Source: Mesotoga sp. BH458_6_3_2_1
Lineage (GTDB): Bacteria; Thermotogota; Thermotogae; Petrotogales; Kosmotogaceae
Length of the DNA: 64,000 nucleotides
Direction: 5' to 3'
Assembly (NCBI RefSeq): GCF_003664995.1
Contig: NZ_JFHL01000027.1
Span: forward strand, 27,286 to 91,285
Both the position numbers and the translations under genes were made by a program. The notes under the pieces are model-generated. The model was given only the letters and a program-made list of their open reading frames with translations. It was not told the DNA's origin and ran no database searches. Of the stretch, positions 43,721 through 51,925 are shown one piece after another. The first letter of the stretch is position 1. Each line of letters starts with the position of its first letter.

Positions 43721-44029
43721 ATGAAGAAGTGGTACCTGGTACCTGTAGCCGTGATTCTAGTGTTCCTGCTTGGTGGATGTTTTTCATTTGACGACATGCT
43801 GAACGGAAGATGGGAAGGTGTTCTGGACGATTACTACGGGAGCTACGATGTTGTGCTCATAGTGAACTCCAACAATACCGGATCGATATCTTTTGACTAT
43901 GAGTCTTACGGCATGGACATAGTAAATAGAAGAGCCAACCGGAGTTTTGTCGGAGAGTACGGCTGGTATGACTCTTCCTGGCATGAGAGGATCATCGAGG
44001 CTGAATTGCAGAATTACGGTACACTGTGA
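43721..44029 (+). CDS. Small lipoprotein, probably truncated by an in-frame TGA
   Basis: A predicted lipoprotein of about 102 residues with lipobox LGGC. The mature part is beta-rich (RWEGVLDDYYGSYDVVLIV...NNTGSISFDYES), like small lipocalin- or META-like domains. The frame ends at TGA (44027-44029), but it stays open for 18 more codons to TAG at 44084-44086. That continuation, IEIYNNYGSLITTGYLYK, echoes the segment just before the stop (ELQNYGTL) and gives the expected last strands. A single TGG-to-TGA change would explain it. Either a fresh pseudogene, a sequencing error, or read-through. ATG 43721 is favoured over 43715 because of GGAGG spacing. Confidence 0.7.
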   Translation: MKKWYLVPVAVILVFLLGGCFSFDDMLNGRWEGVLDDYYGSYDVVLIVNSNNTGSISFDYESYGMDIVNRRANRSFVGEYGWYDSSWHERIIEAELQNYGTL

Positions 44030-44086
44030 ATAGAGATCTACAACAATTACGGTAGTCTCATTACCACTGGATACCTCTACAAATAG
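44030..44086 (+). pseudogene. Detached C-terminal strands of the small lipoprotein
   Basis: Eighteen sense codons in the same frame as the preceding lipoprotein, ending at TAG. The Tyr/Asn/Gly-rich strand pattern continues the domain of the upstream frame. No start codon is present, so it can only be made by reading through the TGA, or it is dead sequence. Confidence 0.5.
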
Positions 44087-44175
44087 TCTTCGAGATTCCT
44101 GAAATAGGATTGTTCGGTACATAAAGAGAGCAATATACTTCATGTGAGTTGGGATTTTGAGACTTCTTTCCTGGA

Positions 44176-45039
44176 TTAGCTGACGTTCCGGCAGATCCTG
44201 AACCCACAAATGCTGGCTTCACTGTTTGGTGAGTTATAGCTGCGGCTTGTTACTCTGACGATGCCGTCCCACCAGGCTCTTCCACGGATCGATTTGTTGC
44301 CCAGCACCTGATTGTACGGATCTTTTCCCGGGCTTCTTCTGTAGAAGAAGGCGTCATATGCATCGGAACACCATTCCGATACGTTTCCGCTCATATCGAA
44401 TATACCCAGTTCGTTTGGACTCTTCTGTCCAACTTCATGTGTTATGTCTCCCGAATTATCGGAATACCACGCTACAAGGTCCGGTTCGTTTCCACCCGAG
44501 TAGATGTATCCCTCACTTTTGTTTCCTCCCCTGGCAGCGTATTCCCATTCAGCTTCTGTAGGCAGCCTGTAGCCAACTACTTTTGAAGGGTCTGTCGTTA
44601 CTTTTCCGTCCTTGTCCAGGAAGTAGCCATTTGAATCGTATGCCTTGGGAAGTTTCTCTCTCTCGCTTAACCAATTGCAAAAAGCCGCCGCATCCATCCA
44701 GCTGACGTTTATCACCGGCCTCTGCCCACGTCCCCAGCCTTCATCTTCCGGCAGAGTTCTTTCCGTCTCTTGACAAAAAAGATCATAAAGCTCAAAGGTT
44801 ATCTCATGCTTACCGATGTGAAAATCGTAGGATATTGTGACCTCATGAGCCGGCCGCTCCTCGTCCCAGCCGGTTCCCCACGTGTCTCCCATTGTGAAGG
44901 TTCCCTTCTCGACCAGGATCATGTCCACGATGCTTTGAACAGGCGGAGACTCCTTCTTGGGGGTCAGTACCAGGACAAGTACGGTAACGAGAACAGCTAT
45001 GGAGATTATAGAAACCACAACAACTACTGCCTTCTTCAT
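44176..45039 (-). CDS. Membrane-anchored SUMF1/FGE-fold protein
   Basis: A 287-residue protein. An N-terminal helix (VVVVSIISIAVLVTVLVLVL) anchors it, and the remaining 235 residues form a formylglycine-generating-enzyme-type fold: MILVEKGTFTMGD, PAHEVTISYDFHIGKHEIT, NVSWMDAAAFCNWLSE, YRLPTEAEWEYAARGG, GIFDMSGNVSEWCSDAY and GFRICRN. The C-terminal pair of active-site cysteines of aerobic FGE is missing: the segment reads RGRAWWDGIVRVTSRSYNSP, so it should not make formylglycine. Such domains often bind ligands or partner proteins. It lies head to head with a sulfatase that is expected to use a different maturase. Confidence 0.85.
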   Translation of the reverse strand: MKKAVVVVVSIISIAVLVTVLVLVLTPKKESPPVQSIVDMILVEKGTFTMGDTWGTGWDEERPAHEVTISYDFHIGKHEITFELYDLFCQETERTLPEDEGWGRGQRPVINVSWMDAAAFCNWLSEREKLPKAYDSNGYFLDKDGKVTTDPSKVVGYRLPTEAEWEYAARGGNKSEGYIYSGGNEPDLVAWYSDNSGDITHEVGQKSPNELGIFDMSGNVSEWCSDAYDAFFYRRSPGKDPYNQVLGNKSIRGRAWWDGIVRVTSRSYNSPNSEASICGFRICRNVS

Positions 45040-45578
45040 CAGATCGCCTCCTTAAGAGCGGCTCCACACTTTCAAGGGGCATTTTCTTTGAGGATTAGGG
45101 AAAGTTAGTTTCCGTGGCGCCTTGTACTAATATATCACTGGCTCTATTCAGGACAAGCGAATTCGATATATATGAATCAAACGAATTTTTGACTTAGTTT
45201 TTCCATAACTGCTTTGCTAAATTTAATGGTCAAGACATGTTTATATCCGACGAGTTTTTTCATGGGGAGAGTTATGGCAGATGTTCAAAAGCTGCCAGGA
45301 GTAGTCAATGAAAAAGATTTGGCTTGTGACTGTTCGTTATTCGAAGCGCGAAGGTTTCGTTACGTGACTATCTGTCATTTGCTCTGATTTTTAAGGCCTT
45401 TGTGATAGTATCTTGAAGGCATTTATCTTGTGACTATATGAACTATCATCTATTGTCTTCTTCTATGCCGATAAGGTTATCCGAGAGCGATCTCGGAATG
45501 CCGCTTTCGAGACTTGTTCCGTGGTTTTCCACTTCCAAGAAGGTTATTCAGAAAGTGAATTCAAGAGGAGATGGTTGT
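45040..45578. other. Divergent promoter region of the sulfatase locus
   Basis: About 540 AT-rich bases without a credible gene. It must hold promoters for the SUMF1-like gene and the sulfatase. An upstream in-frame ATG at 45438 would extend the sulfatase by 47 residues that do not resemble a signal peptide, so this part is treated as non-coding. Confidence 0.45.
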
Positions 45579-47189
45579 ATGGAAGTTCAAAGTTCCAGGC
45601 TATTTAGAAAAGTGATTATTGGAGCCACCGGAAGCGCTCTCGCTCTCACTTCTGCGCTTGCGGCCAACTATGAAGACACTATGCCGCTCGAAACCGTGAA
45701 GCCTGCCCCGAATCTGGAGGAGGTAATACCTCATCCGGAGCAGAGAGAAGAAGCCATGGCGAAGCTGGCCGAGTTTGAGAGCAGAACTGGGAAACGGCCC
45801 AACATACTTGTGTACCTAATGGATGATGTCGGTTGGGGGGACCTTGGTGTTTATGGTGGAGGTGTCGCTGTAGGAGCGCCGACTCCAAACATGGATGCAC
45901 TTGCAAGAGACGGACTCATGCTTACTTCTGCTTATTCACAACCTTCTTCTTCACCAACCAGGGCGACTCTTCTTACGGGACAGCTCCCAGTCAGGCATGG
46001 GATACTAAGGCCAACGCTGTACAACGAGCCCGGAGGACTGACAAATGCCGTTACACTTGCCCAGTTGTTGAGCGATGCCGGCTACGTTACTCAAGCTGTT
46101 GGAAAATGGCACATGGGAGAGAATCCCGGTTCTCAGCCTCAAAACGTTGGATTTGATGACTTCTCAGGTTTCCTCAGTGTGTCGGACCTGTACACAGAGT
46201 GGCGGGATCCATACTTCTACCCCGAAATTGCCAACAGCGAAGAGAGAACCGAGATGATACGTGAGTGGGCTTTCGAGAAGTACTGGGTTCACGCAGAAAA
46301 GGGCGGCACCATCGAACAGATTAAAGAGATAAATATCGAGGTATCTTCACATCTAGACGAGTACTGGAAAGACTACTCGATTGAATTTATTGAAAAGATG
46401 GCCGATAGCGACCAGCCGTTCTTCCTTTACCACTGCACGAGGGGAGCTCACTTTGACAACTATCCCAGAGACGAGTATGAGGGGTCGTCTCCGGCCAAGC
46501 AGGTTTACAAAGACACAATAGTCGAACTTGACGATATACTGGGTGAGCTGGTCGCAGCGCTCGAGAGAACTGGACAACTCGAGAACACGCTGATTTTCAT
46601 TGCATCCGACAACGGCCCAGAGATGGAATCATGGCCGGACAGCGCCTATTCGCCGTTTAGAGGTGCGAAAGGTTCAACCTGGGAAGGTGGCGTCAGAGTA
46701 CCGGCAATCTTCTACTGGAAGGGAATGATAGAACCTGGACGGGCCTCCGACGGCCTCTTCGATATTGCCGATATCTTCAATACATGCCTTACACTTGCAG
46801 GCGCAGCCGATTCTATCCCTACAGACAGGTTTATCGACGGAGTAGACCAGACTTCATTCCTCCTGGCCGAGGAGGGACTCACAAACAGGAAGTACATCTA
46901 CTACTGGCTTATGAGCTACTTCTCCGCCGTAAGGGTAGCCGAGTACAAATACGTACAGTTTGCCGAATCGGATTCGGGAGAGGGAATCGTTAATCCCGGA
47001 GGCTTTACCGGTTACATAATGGCCTTCCCTTATTATCACCTGTACAATCTCTATCTGGATCCGAAGGAAGAACACAACGTCTCTATAAGAAAACTGGTTT
47101 TCACAGATCTCTTCTTGGAAGCCATGAAGAAACATATTGACACATTCCGTGAATATCCACCTGTAGTTAAAATCATTACGGGTCACTAG
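45579..47189 (+). CDS. Exported Ser-type sulfatase
   Basis: A type I sulfatase of about 536 residues in the alkaline phosphatase superfamily. A signal-like N terminus (KVIIGATGSALALTSALA) suggests export. Metal-site MDDVGWGDLGVYGG and TPNMDALARDG are followed by QPSSSPTRATLLTGQ, where the sulfatase consensus C/S-x-P-x-R has Ser in the catalytic position. GKWHMGE, HCTRGAHFDNYP and SDNGPE complete the site. Ser-type enzymes are converted to formylglycine by anaerobic radical-SAM maturases, and one is encoded next. ATG 45579 has GAGGAG eight bases upstream. The natural sulfate ester is unknown; a host- or algae-derived polysaccharide is possible. Confidence 0.9.
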   Translation: MEVQSSRLFRKVIIGATGSALALTSALAANYEDTMPLETVKPAPNLEEVIPHPEQREEAMAKLAEFESRTGKRPNILVYLMDDVGWGDLGVYGGGVAVGAPTPNMDALARDGLMLTSAYSQPSSSPTRATLLTGQLPVRHGILRPTLYNEPGGLTNAVTLAQLLSDAGYVTQAVGKWHMGENPGSQPQNVGFDDFSGFLSVSDLYTEWRDPYFYPEIANSEERTEMIREWAFEKYWVHAEKGGTIEQIKEINIEVSSHLDEYWKDYSIEFIEKMADSDQPFFLYHCTRGAHFDNYPRDEYEGSSPAKQVYKDTIVELDDILGELVAALERTGQLENTLIFIASDNGPEMESWPDSAYSPFRGAKGSTWEGGVRVPAIFYWKGMIEPGRASDGLFDIADIFNTCLTLAGAADSIPTDRFIDGVDQTSFLLAEEGLTNRKYIYYWLMSYFSAVRVAEYKYVQFAESDSGEGIVNPGGFTGYIMAFPYYHLYNLYLDPKEEHNVSIRKLVFTDLFLEAMKKHIDTFREYPPVVKIITGH

Positions 47190-47229
47190 AACGAACAAGG
47201 AAATAGCTCGCATAGAGGGAGAGCAGTAA

Positions 47230-48468
47230 ATGGCAGAGGGCGCAGTCGATAGGAGAACGAGAGAAAGTATAAATGCGTTTCACGTTATGGTCAAACCCAC
47301 GGGAGCCCTATGCAATCTCGACTGTGCCTACTGCTTTTATTTGCATAAACAGGAGCTTATAAACAGCAGAAACGTTATAAGCGACGAGGTTCTTGAGAGG
47401 TTCATCTATGAGTACATCAACTCACAGACGGTTCCAGAGATAGTCTTCACCTGGCAGGGAGGGGAGCCCACACTACTTGGAATCGACTTCTTCAAAAAGG
47501 TTGTCGATTACGAGAGGCTTTACTGTCCTCCGGGCAAGAAGATTGCCAACGATCTCCAGACAAACGGAACCCTGCTGGATGAAAAGTGGTGCTCGTTTCT
47601 CAAAGAAAACAACTTTCTCGTTGGAATAAGCATCGACGGGCCGGAGAGACTGCATAACGTCTACAGAAAGACCAGGAGCGGTGGCCCAACCTTCCAGAAG
47701 GTTTTCAATGCCATAAGGCTTTTGCACAAGTACGAAATTCCCTTCAATACCCTGACCGTGGTTAACAGAATAAACGCGAAGTATCCTGGAGAGGTGTATC
47801 GCTTTTTGAGGGATACAGCTGGTTCAACCAGAATGCAGTTCATCCCTATCTCAGAACCGAAGGTATTCAGAAGTTCGCCCACTACATTCATTCCCGAAGA
47901 CAGTATGCCGATTACAGGATCTATTGAAGCCCTGCCAGGTAAGCACGGTTCGCTCGTTGCCGACTGGTCGGTCGTTCCTGAAGACTACGGGAGTTTTCTC
48001 AACGGGGTTTTCGATATCTGGTACAGGGAGGATATTGGCAAAGTCTTTGTCTTCCTCTTTGAGTGTGCCCTTGCCCAGTGGCTCGGGATGGAGGCATCGT
48101 TGTGCATCTTCTCTGAAACTTGCGGAAAGGCACTTGCGCTGGAGACCGATGGAAGCCTGTACTCCTGCGATCACTTTGTCTATCCCGAGCACAGGCTCGG
48201 AAACATTAAGGACCGGAGGTTGCTCGAAATGGTGACTTCGACAGCACAGACTGTCTTCGGGGTTTCGAAAGCTGCCACACTGCCGGAATACTGCAACAAG
48301 TGTGAATACCTTTTCGCCTGTCACGGAGAATGCCCGAAAAACAGATTTGTCAAAACGCCAGATGGAGAACCGGGACTGAACTACCTTTGCCCCGGACTGA
48401 AAAAATACTTCTCCCATATAGATCCATACATGAAAAAGCTTGCCGAAGAGTATCGGTCGAGAAAGTGA
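47230..48468 (+). CDS. Anaerobic sulfatase-maturating enzyme (radical SAM)
   Basis: A 412-residue radical-SAM enzyme that oxidises the sulfatase active-site Ser (or Cys) to formylglycine without oxygen. The SAM cluster motif is CNLDCAYC near residues 32-39. FTWQGGEPTLLG is the GGE motif, and LQTNGTLLDEKWC and VGISIDGPERLHNVYR are typical of the family. The SPASM region has the expected cysteines, ending in CNKCEYLFACHGECPKNRF. It lies 40 bases after the sulfatase, matching the common sulfatase-anSME pairing. Confidence 0.95.
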   Translation: MAEGAVDRRTRESINAFHVMVKPTGALCNLDCAYCFYLHKQELINSRNVISDEVLERFIYEYINSQTVPEIVFTWQGGEPTLLGIDFFKKVVDYERLYCPPGKKIANDLQTNGTLLDEKWCSFLKENNFLVGISIDGPERLHNVYRKTRSGGPTFQKVFNAIRLLHKYEIPFNTLTVVNRINAKYPGEVYRFLRDTAGSTRMQFIPISEPKVFRSSPTTFIPEDSMPITGSIEALPGKHGSLVADWSVVPEDYGSFLNGVFDIWYREDIGKVFVFLFECALAQWLGMEASLCIFSETCGKALALETDGSLYSCDHFVYPEHRLGNIKDRRLLEMVTSTAQTVFGVSKAATLPEYCNKCEYLFACHGECPKNRFVKTPDGEPGLNYLCPGLKKYFSHIDPYMKKLAEEYRSRK

Positions 48469-48486
48469 AAGAGTCCGGAACTTATC

Positions 48487-48924
48487 TTACCGAAGTGTGT
48501 TCAGTGATTCAAGTAACTTATCCAGGATCGTGTTGACCGTATCTCTTTCCTTTTCCGAAATTGAATTGGCAATCGGGCCATAGATCTCTCCAAGCACTGC
48601 CATTGACTTTTGAAATATCTCTCTTCCCTTAGCTGTCATCGAGACGATGTTTGCCCGCTTGTCCTCAGAGGACTGTTCTCTCGTTATAAGCTGCTTCTTC
48701 TCAAGTCCGACACATATCACCATGGTGTTCGTTGTGTCCGTTTCGAGATATGAGGAGAGCTGCTTCTGGGTCATCTCTCCTCGGCTTGAAAGAACGAGCA
48801 GTGCGCCGAACTGTGGGTAGGTAATACCCAGAGGTTCCAGGGCAAGCCGTGCATGTTTGCTGAGGTTTATGTGCAACGAAGCGATTCTCTCAAATAGGCC
48901 TCCTATCTTGTCATCGAAGATCAT
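48487..48924 (-). CDS. MarR-family transcriptional regulator
   Basis: A 145-residue winged-helix repressor. The DNA-binding part reads LSSRGEMTQKQLSSYLETDTTNTMVICVGLEKKQLITREQSSEDKRA, with the typical wing. It is the third gene of a three-gene operon (Cys-rich protein, small membrane protein, MarR), overlapping the membrane-protein gene by 14 bases. The operator may be the AT-rich inverted repeat at 49314-49348. Confidence 0.85.
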   Translation of the reverse strand: MIFDDKIGGLFERIASLHINLSKHARLALEPLGITYPQFGALLVLSSRGEMTQKQLSSYLETDTTNTMVICVGLEKKQLITREQSSEDKRANIVSMTAKGREIFQKSMAVLGEIYGPIANSISEKERDTVNTILDKLLESLNTLR

Positions 48925-49153
48925 CGGACAACCTCAGAAACATCTTCAGCAGCCTCTTGGTTGCTATAACAAGTCCTAGAGTAGCAAACGCAATCCCTGC
49001 AAGAATAATGGAGCTATACGGTGCAAAAGAGCAAACAGAGTAGTAGCCGACGCAGTTTGGCTTTGAAGCTTCCCACGGGAAAAGCGTGACAATCGCTGGT
49101 ACGAGCGGAGAAAGCGCCACAGCCAACAGGATGCGGTTGATCAGTTTTCTCAT
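48911..49153 (-). CDS. Small two-helix membrane protein of the MarR operon
   Basis: An 80-residue protein with two hydrophobic segments (ILLAVALSPLVPAIVTLFPW and SIILAGIAFATLGLVIATKRLL) and a basic tail. A short loop between them contains two cysteines (PNCVGYYSVCSFAPY). No family recognised. It starts in a 4-base overlap (ATGA) with the Cys-rich protein gene and overlaps the MarR gene by 14 bases. Function unknown; the co-encoded Cys-rich protein suggests a metal- or redox-related setting. Confidence 0.7.
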   Translation of the reverse strand: MRKLINRILLAVALSPLVPAIVTLFPWEASKPNCVGYYSVCSFAPYSSIILAGIAFATLGLVIATKRLLKMFLRLSDDLR

Positions 49154-49281
49154 TTCTTCCGACTCCTCCTTCTCTTCCTTTCACATGCAGGAAGCGACCC
49201 GAGTCTTTCGTGTTTTTCCCGGCATCTGTCGCATACACCGTGGAACTCGCACTTCGTTTTTCTGCATGGGCAGTCACTCAT
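49150..49281 (-). CDS. Cys-rich 43-residue protein (CPC-x4-C...CxxC)
   Basis: A tiny protein with the pattern MSDCPC-x4-C-x2-HG-x-C-x2-C-x3-H, then a strongly basic tail (CERKRRRSRKK). Five Cys and one or two His in the first 24 residues make a metal-binding or Fe-S knuckle likely. Short proteins with this CPC/CxxC layout are known from anaerobes but have no assigned function that I recall. AGAAGGTGAATCC precedes the ATG at 49281, and the stop overlaps the ATG of the membrane-protein gene (ATGA), which supports real translation. Confidence 0.7.
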   Translation of the reverse strand: MSDCPCRKTKCEFHGVCDRCREKHERLGSLPACERKRRRSRKK

Positions 49282-49313
49282 ATCGGATTCACCTTCTTCA
49301 TTAAATACCGATA

Positions 49314-49348
49314 TTAATAATAACTATGATTATAATAATTAGTATTAA
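49314..49348 (-). promoter_or_regulatory. Probable MarR operator
   Basis: TTAATAATAA (49314-49323) and TTAGTATTAA (49339-49348) form an inverted repeat with 9 of 10 pairs and a 15-bp spacer, 33 bases before the first ATG of the MarR operon. A TATAAT-like word lies between the arms on the minus strand. Confidence 0.55.
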
Positions 49349-49689
49349 ATGAGTGATAAGACTCTGTTATTGTTAGGAAACGCTAGCTTTTCCCAAGCTA
49401 AAGCACTCTTTAAGCAATTGCTTCAGCTAGAGATAGCAGGGCGTATGCTATTCCGGGGTTAGTCGAACTGTGCAGAACTTTCTTTGGCGAAAGTTGATTT
49501 TACCTGAGGGACTCTTTTTTGTTTACTCTAAGGATTCGGTGAGCCACTTGATGCGAGGAGCAAAATAATCGAAAGAAACTCATCTGTGAAATTCCCGCCA
49601 TTACTTGTTTTAGAATTAGACTGTGGTTCGTATGAATTGAATGGGAGCTCATTGCTTGATTTCAACCGTGACCCCAGATGAAAACAATA
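49349..49689. other. Intergenic region, no gene seen
   Basis: About 340 bases of mixed composition between the MarR operator and the convergent end of the TPR-GGDEF gene. No frame with a ribosome site, RNA gene or strong hairpin is visible. Confidence 0.4.
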
Positions 49690-51249
49690 CTATTCGGCTT
49701 CGACTCTGTTCTTTCCTCTTCCTTTCGCTTCGTACAAAAGGTGGTCGGTCTTCTGAATGAAGTGAGTCGCATCTTCACCTGACCAGATGGAGACACCAGC
49801 GCTCATTGTCACTTTAGGATCTGTGGTATCGGCCAGCTTCTCCCGGAGACGATCTGCGGTAGAACTTGCCATTTGCAAATCGCTTGAGGGCAGAAGAACA
49901 AGAAATTCCTCGCCACCATACCTGAAAACAAAGTCAACCTTTCTTAGAGAAGACCTGATTATGCCCGCCACATTCTTGAGAAGGATGTCCCCCTGCAAGT
50001 GACCGTAAGTATCGTTGACGTTTTTGAAGTTGTCAAGATCTATCATGATCATGGATAGAGGAGCTCCGTATCGTGAGGCTCTCTCTATCTCTCTTTCTAT
50101 TATGGGATACATCTTCTTCTGGTTGAGGAGACCGGTCAATGGATCTATCTCGGCCTGTTTCTCAAGCAGCTCATTTGCCTTCTTTAGCTTGCTGTCGATT
50201 TCTAGAAGTTCTTCATATTGCTTTTCGATAGTTGTCTTTGCTTCCTGAAGTTCTAAGTTCTGATTGCTCAGTAACTGTATTTCGTGCATCTTCTGCTGAA
50301 ATCTGAATGAAGCCGCCAGCTCAGCGGCTCTTGCGCTGCAGGTTTCCTTGTAAATTCTTTGGGACAGGAGGTCAAGTCCCCTGTAGGTTTCGAGAGCCAG
50401 CCCCTCTTCACCAAGCTCTTCATGAATTTCAATCTTTCTTCTTAGTGCGTTAGGCACTTTGGATATGCTTCCAGACTCTTTCTGGAACTTTATATAATTA
50501 TCGATTTTTTCCAGAGCCTCTGCATAACTCCCGGTTCCCATGTAATACTGAGTCTTAAGAAGATCGAATTCCGCAGACCCTGCAGGATCTTCGATTTCTT
50601 TGACTAGGGGTTCGACCTTCTTGAAGATCGCGGGAACTTCGTCATACCTTTCTGCGCTGATCAGCACTTCGGAGAGATTGAAATAGCTGTTGCAGAGATC
50701 TGCTTTTTTTCCTAGAGAGAGCTTTATTTCAATCGCCTTGTTCAAGCAATCCATGGCTTCTTCAAATCTTTTCAGACTTTTCAACGCGACGGCCTTATTG
50801 TTCAGAAAGTTAGCTACCGCGAGATCATCATCTATTGTTCTAGCGTATTCTAGAGCCTTGTCGGTGTACTCGAGGGATTCTTCAAAACGCTCCAAGTAGA
50901 CATATACACCACCAATGTTTCCGATCACGTCGTTGACATCGTCGGCCGTTCCGAACTGCTTGAAAAGATCAACTGCCTTCAATGCATACTCGATAGATGC
51001 ATCGTAATTGCCCACAACGCATGAGTACTTAATCATGTTATGCGTAATGTTTGCCAGCTCGATACATGCCGGTGCTTCAATTCTAGAAAGCTCGGCTTTA
51101 ACAGTCTCCGATGCGAGAAGAGGCTTGCCCTCTTTGAACATAGTCTGAGAAAGCTCATTCAAGATCTTGAGCTTTTGTCTGAAATCCTCATCGGGGACTT
51201 CTGAATAGGCTTTCATAATCCCTTCGATCGATCTCTTCTCGGTCATCAT
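49690..51249 (-). CDS. TPR-repeat diguanylate cyclase (GGDEF)
   Basis: A soluble protein of 519 residues. Residues about 20-320 are tetratricopeptide repeats (for example YDASIEYALKAVDLFKQFGTADDVNDVIGNIGGVYVYLERFEESLEYTDKALEYART). A coiled coil (about 325-375) links to a GGDEF domain starting at DPLTGLLNQKKMYP. The active-site loop is RYGGEEFLVLLPS, and RKVD nine residues before GG is a proper I-site, so c-di-GMP product inhibition is expected, in contrast to the cyclase at 25332. ATG 51249 is preferred because CAGGAG lies just upstream. It probably integrates a protein-protein signal into c-di-GMP level. Single-gene unit. Confidence 0.85.
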   Translation of the reverse strand: MMTEKRSIEGIMKAYSEVPDEDFRQKLKILNELSQTMFKEGKPLLASETVKAELSRIEAPACIELANITHNMIKYSCVVGNYDASIEYALKAVDLFKQFGTADDVNDVIGNIGGVYVYLERFEESLEYTDKALEYARTIDDDLAVANFLNNKAVALKSLKRFEEAMDCLNKAIEIKLSLGKKADLCNSYFNLSEVLISAERYDEVPAIFKKVEPLVKEIEDPAGSAEFDLLKTQYYMGTGSYAEALEKIDNYIKFQKESGSISKVPNALRRKIEIHEELGEEGLALETYRGLDLLSQRIYKETCSARAAELAASFRFQQKMHEIQLLSNQNLELQEAKTTIEKQYEELLEIDSKLKKANELLEKQAEIDPLTGLLNQKKMYPIIEREIERASRYGAPLSMIMIDLDNFKNVNDTYGHLQGDILLKNVAGIIRSSLRKVDFVFRYGGEEFLVLLPSSDLQMASSTADRLREKLADTTDPKVTMSAGVSIWSGEDATHFIQKTDHLLYEAKGRGKNRVEAE

Positions 51250-51487
51250 TGTCTCCTGCACATCTGCCGCGCAAAATTCTTTGTTCATCTTCAACGATAC
51301 AGAAATTGAAAGCGCTTGCAAACAAACAGAGAGTGACTTCAAAATTGTTCGATTGCATGATTTATTACATGATCACACAATGTTATTTCATATGATTGAA
51401 ATTTATGCCACATTTGCGAAGCAAATTCATGCCATTCAATGCGAACAGTCATTAGGCTTCGACAGGAGGGGAGGCCGACTGCGTCGG

Positions 51488-51636
51488 GAAGCGATGCCCT
51501 TACAGAACATTGGACGCAATGCCGACTCCATTGAGAAGTGATGCTGGGAAGAGCATCCCAGGAAGTGATGCGCCAAAAGATCCCGGCGGAAGTGATGCCC
51601 GGAAGATCATCCGGGGAAGTGAGGCTGCTTCGCAGG
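51488..51636. repeat. Tandem array of about 27-bp hairpin units with covarying stems
   Basis: Near-constant linkers start at 51488 (GAAGCGATGC), 51513 (GACGCAATGC), 51535, 51562, 51589 (each GAAGTGATGC) and 51616 (GAAGTGAGGC). The last four are exactly 27 bp apart. Each linker is followed by a different stem: CTGGGA/TCCCAG, CGCC/GGCG, CCCGG/CCGGG, CTGC/GCAG. The bases between arms are related (AAGAGCAT, AAAGATCC, AAGATCAT). A CCGAC-TGC-GTCGG stem precedes the first linker. The array is followed by AGCCTTCTCAGGTCCACCG, as at 26.36 kb. Confidence 0.85.
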
Positions 51637-51639
51637 AAG

Positions 51640-51925
51640 CCTTCTCAGGTCCACCGTCAACGGTTCTCCGTCCCTGCCGAGCGGTGAAAACCCAGATCCC
51701 GAAACAAGTTCGGGATGACAGCGAATGGTTATTCCGAAAACGCCCAATTCCGTCATTCCGACAAAGCTCCTGGTCGGAATCTCGATACTATTGCTTCACG
51801 ATTTTGACCAAGAACGAAGAACAGATCCTTGCTCTGGAATAACAGATTCTCCTCGGAGAACGGTGAACCAGTTTTGTTGCTCTTCCTACGACCAACCCGC
51901 TACCCCCGTCCACGGTCTTCGAAAG
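51640..51925. repeat. Composite dispersed-repeat modules
   Basis: Contains the palindrome ATCCCGAA-N5-TTCGGGAT (51696-51716), the hairpin ATTCCGAC/GTCGGAAT (51755-51780) and a CCAACC-rich tract, in the same order as in the other repeat regions. No gene. Confidence 0.8.

Noticed and set aside
43721..44086. TGA as selenocysteine codon in the small lipoprotein
   Set aside because: The position suits Trp in a beta strand, there is no redox motif, and no selenocysteine-insertion-like stem-loop is evident right after the TGA.
45438..45578. Upstream extension of the sulfatase to an in-frame ATG
   Set aside because: It would place 47 non-hydrophobic residues before the signal-like segment, and the ribosome site sits at the internal ATG.
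47851..48417. Long antisense frames of 150-220 codons (also at 13893-14558, 24767-25438, 35700-36308 and 41670-42338)
   Set aside because: Each lies wholly opposite a gene with clear family motifs and lacks ribosome sites. They are coding shadows.
51488..51636. Possible short CRISPR array
   Set aside because: The variable parts are self-complementary with a conserved loop, spacing is 22-27 bp, and no cas genes are present. It is a hairpin array.
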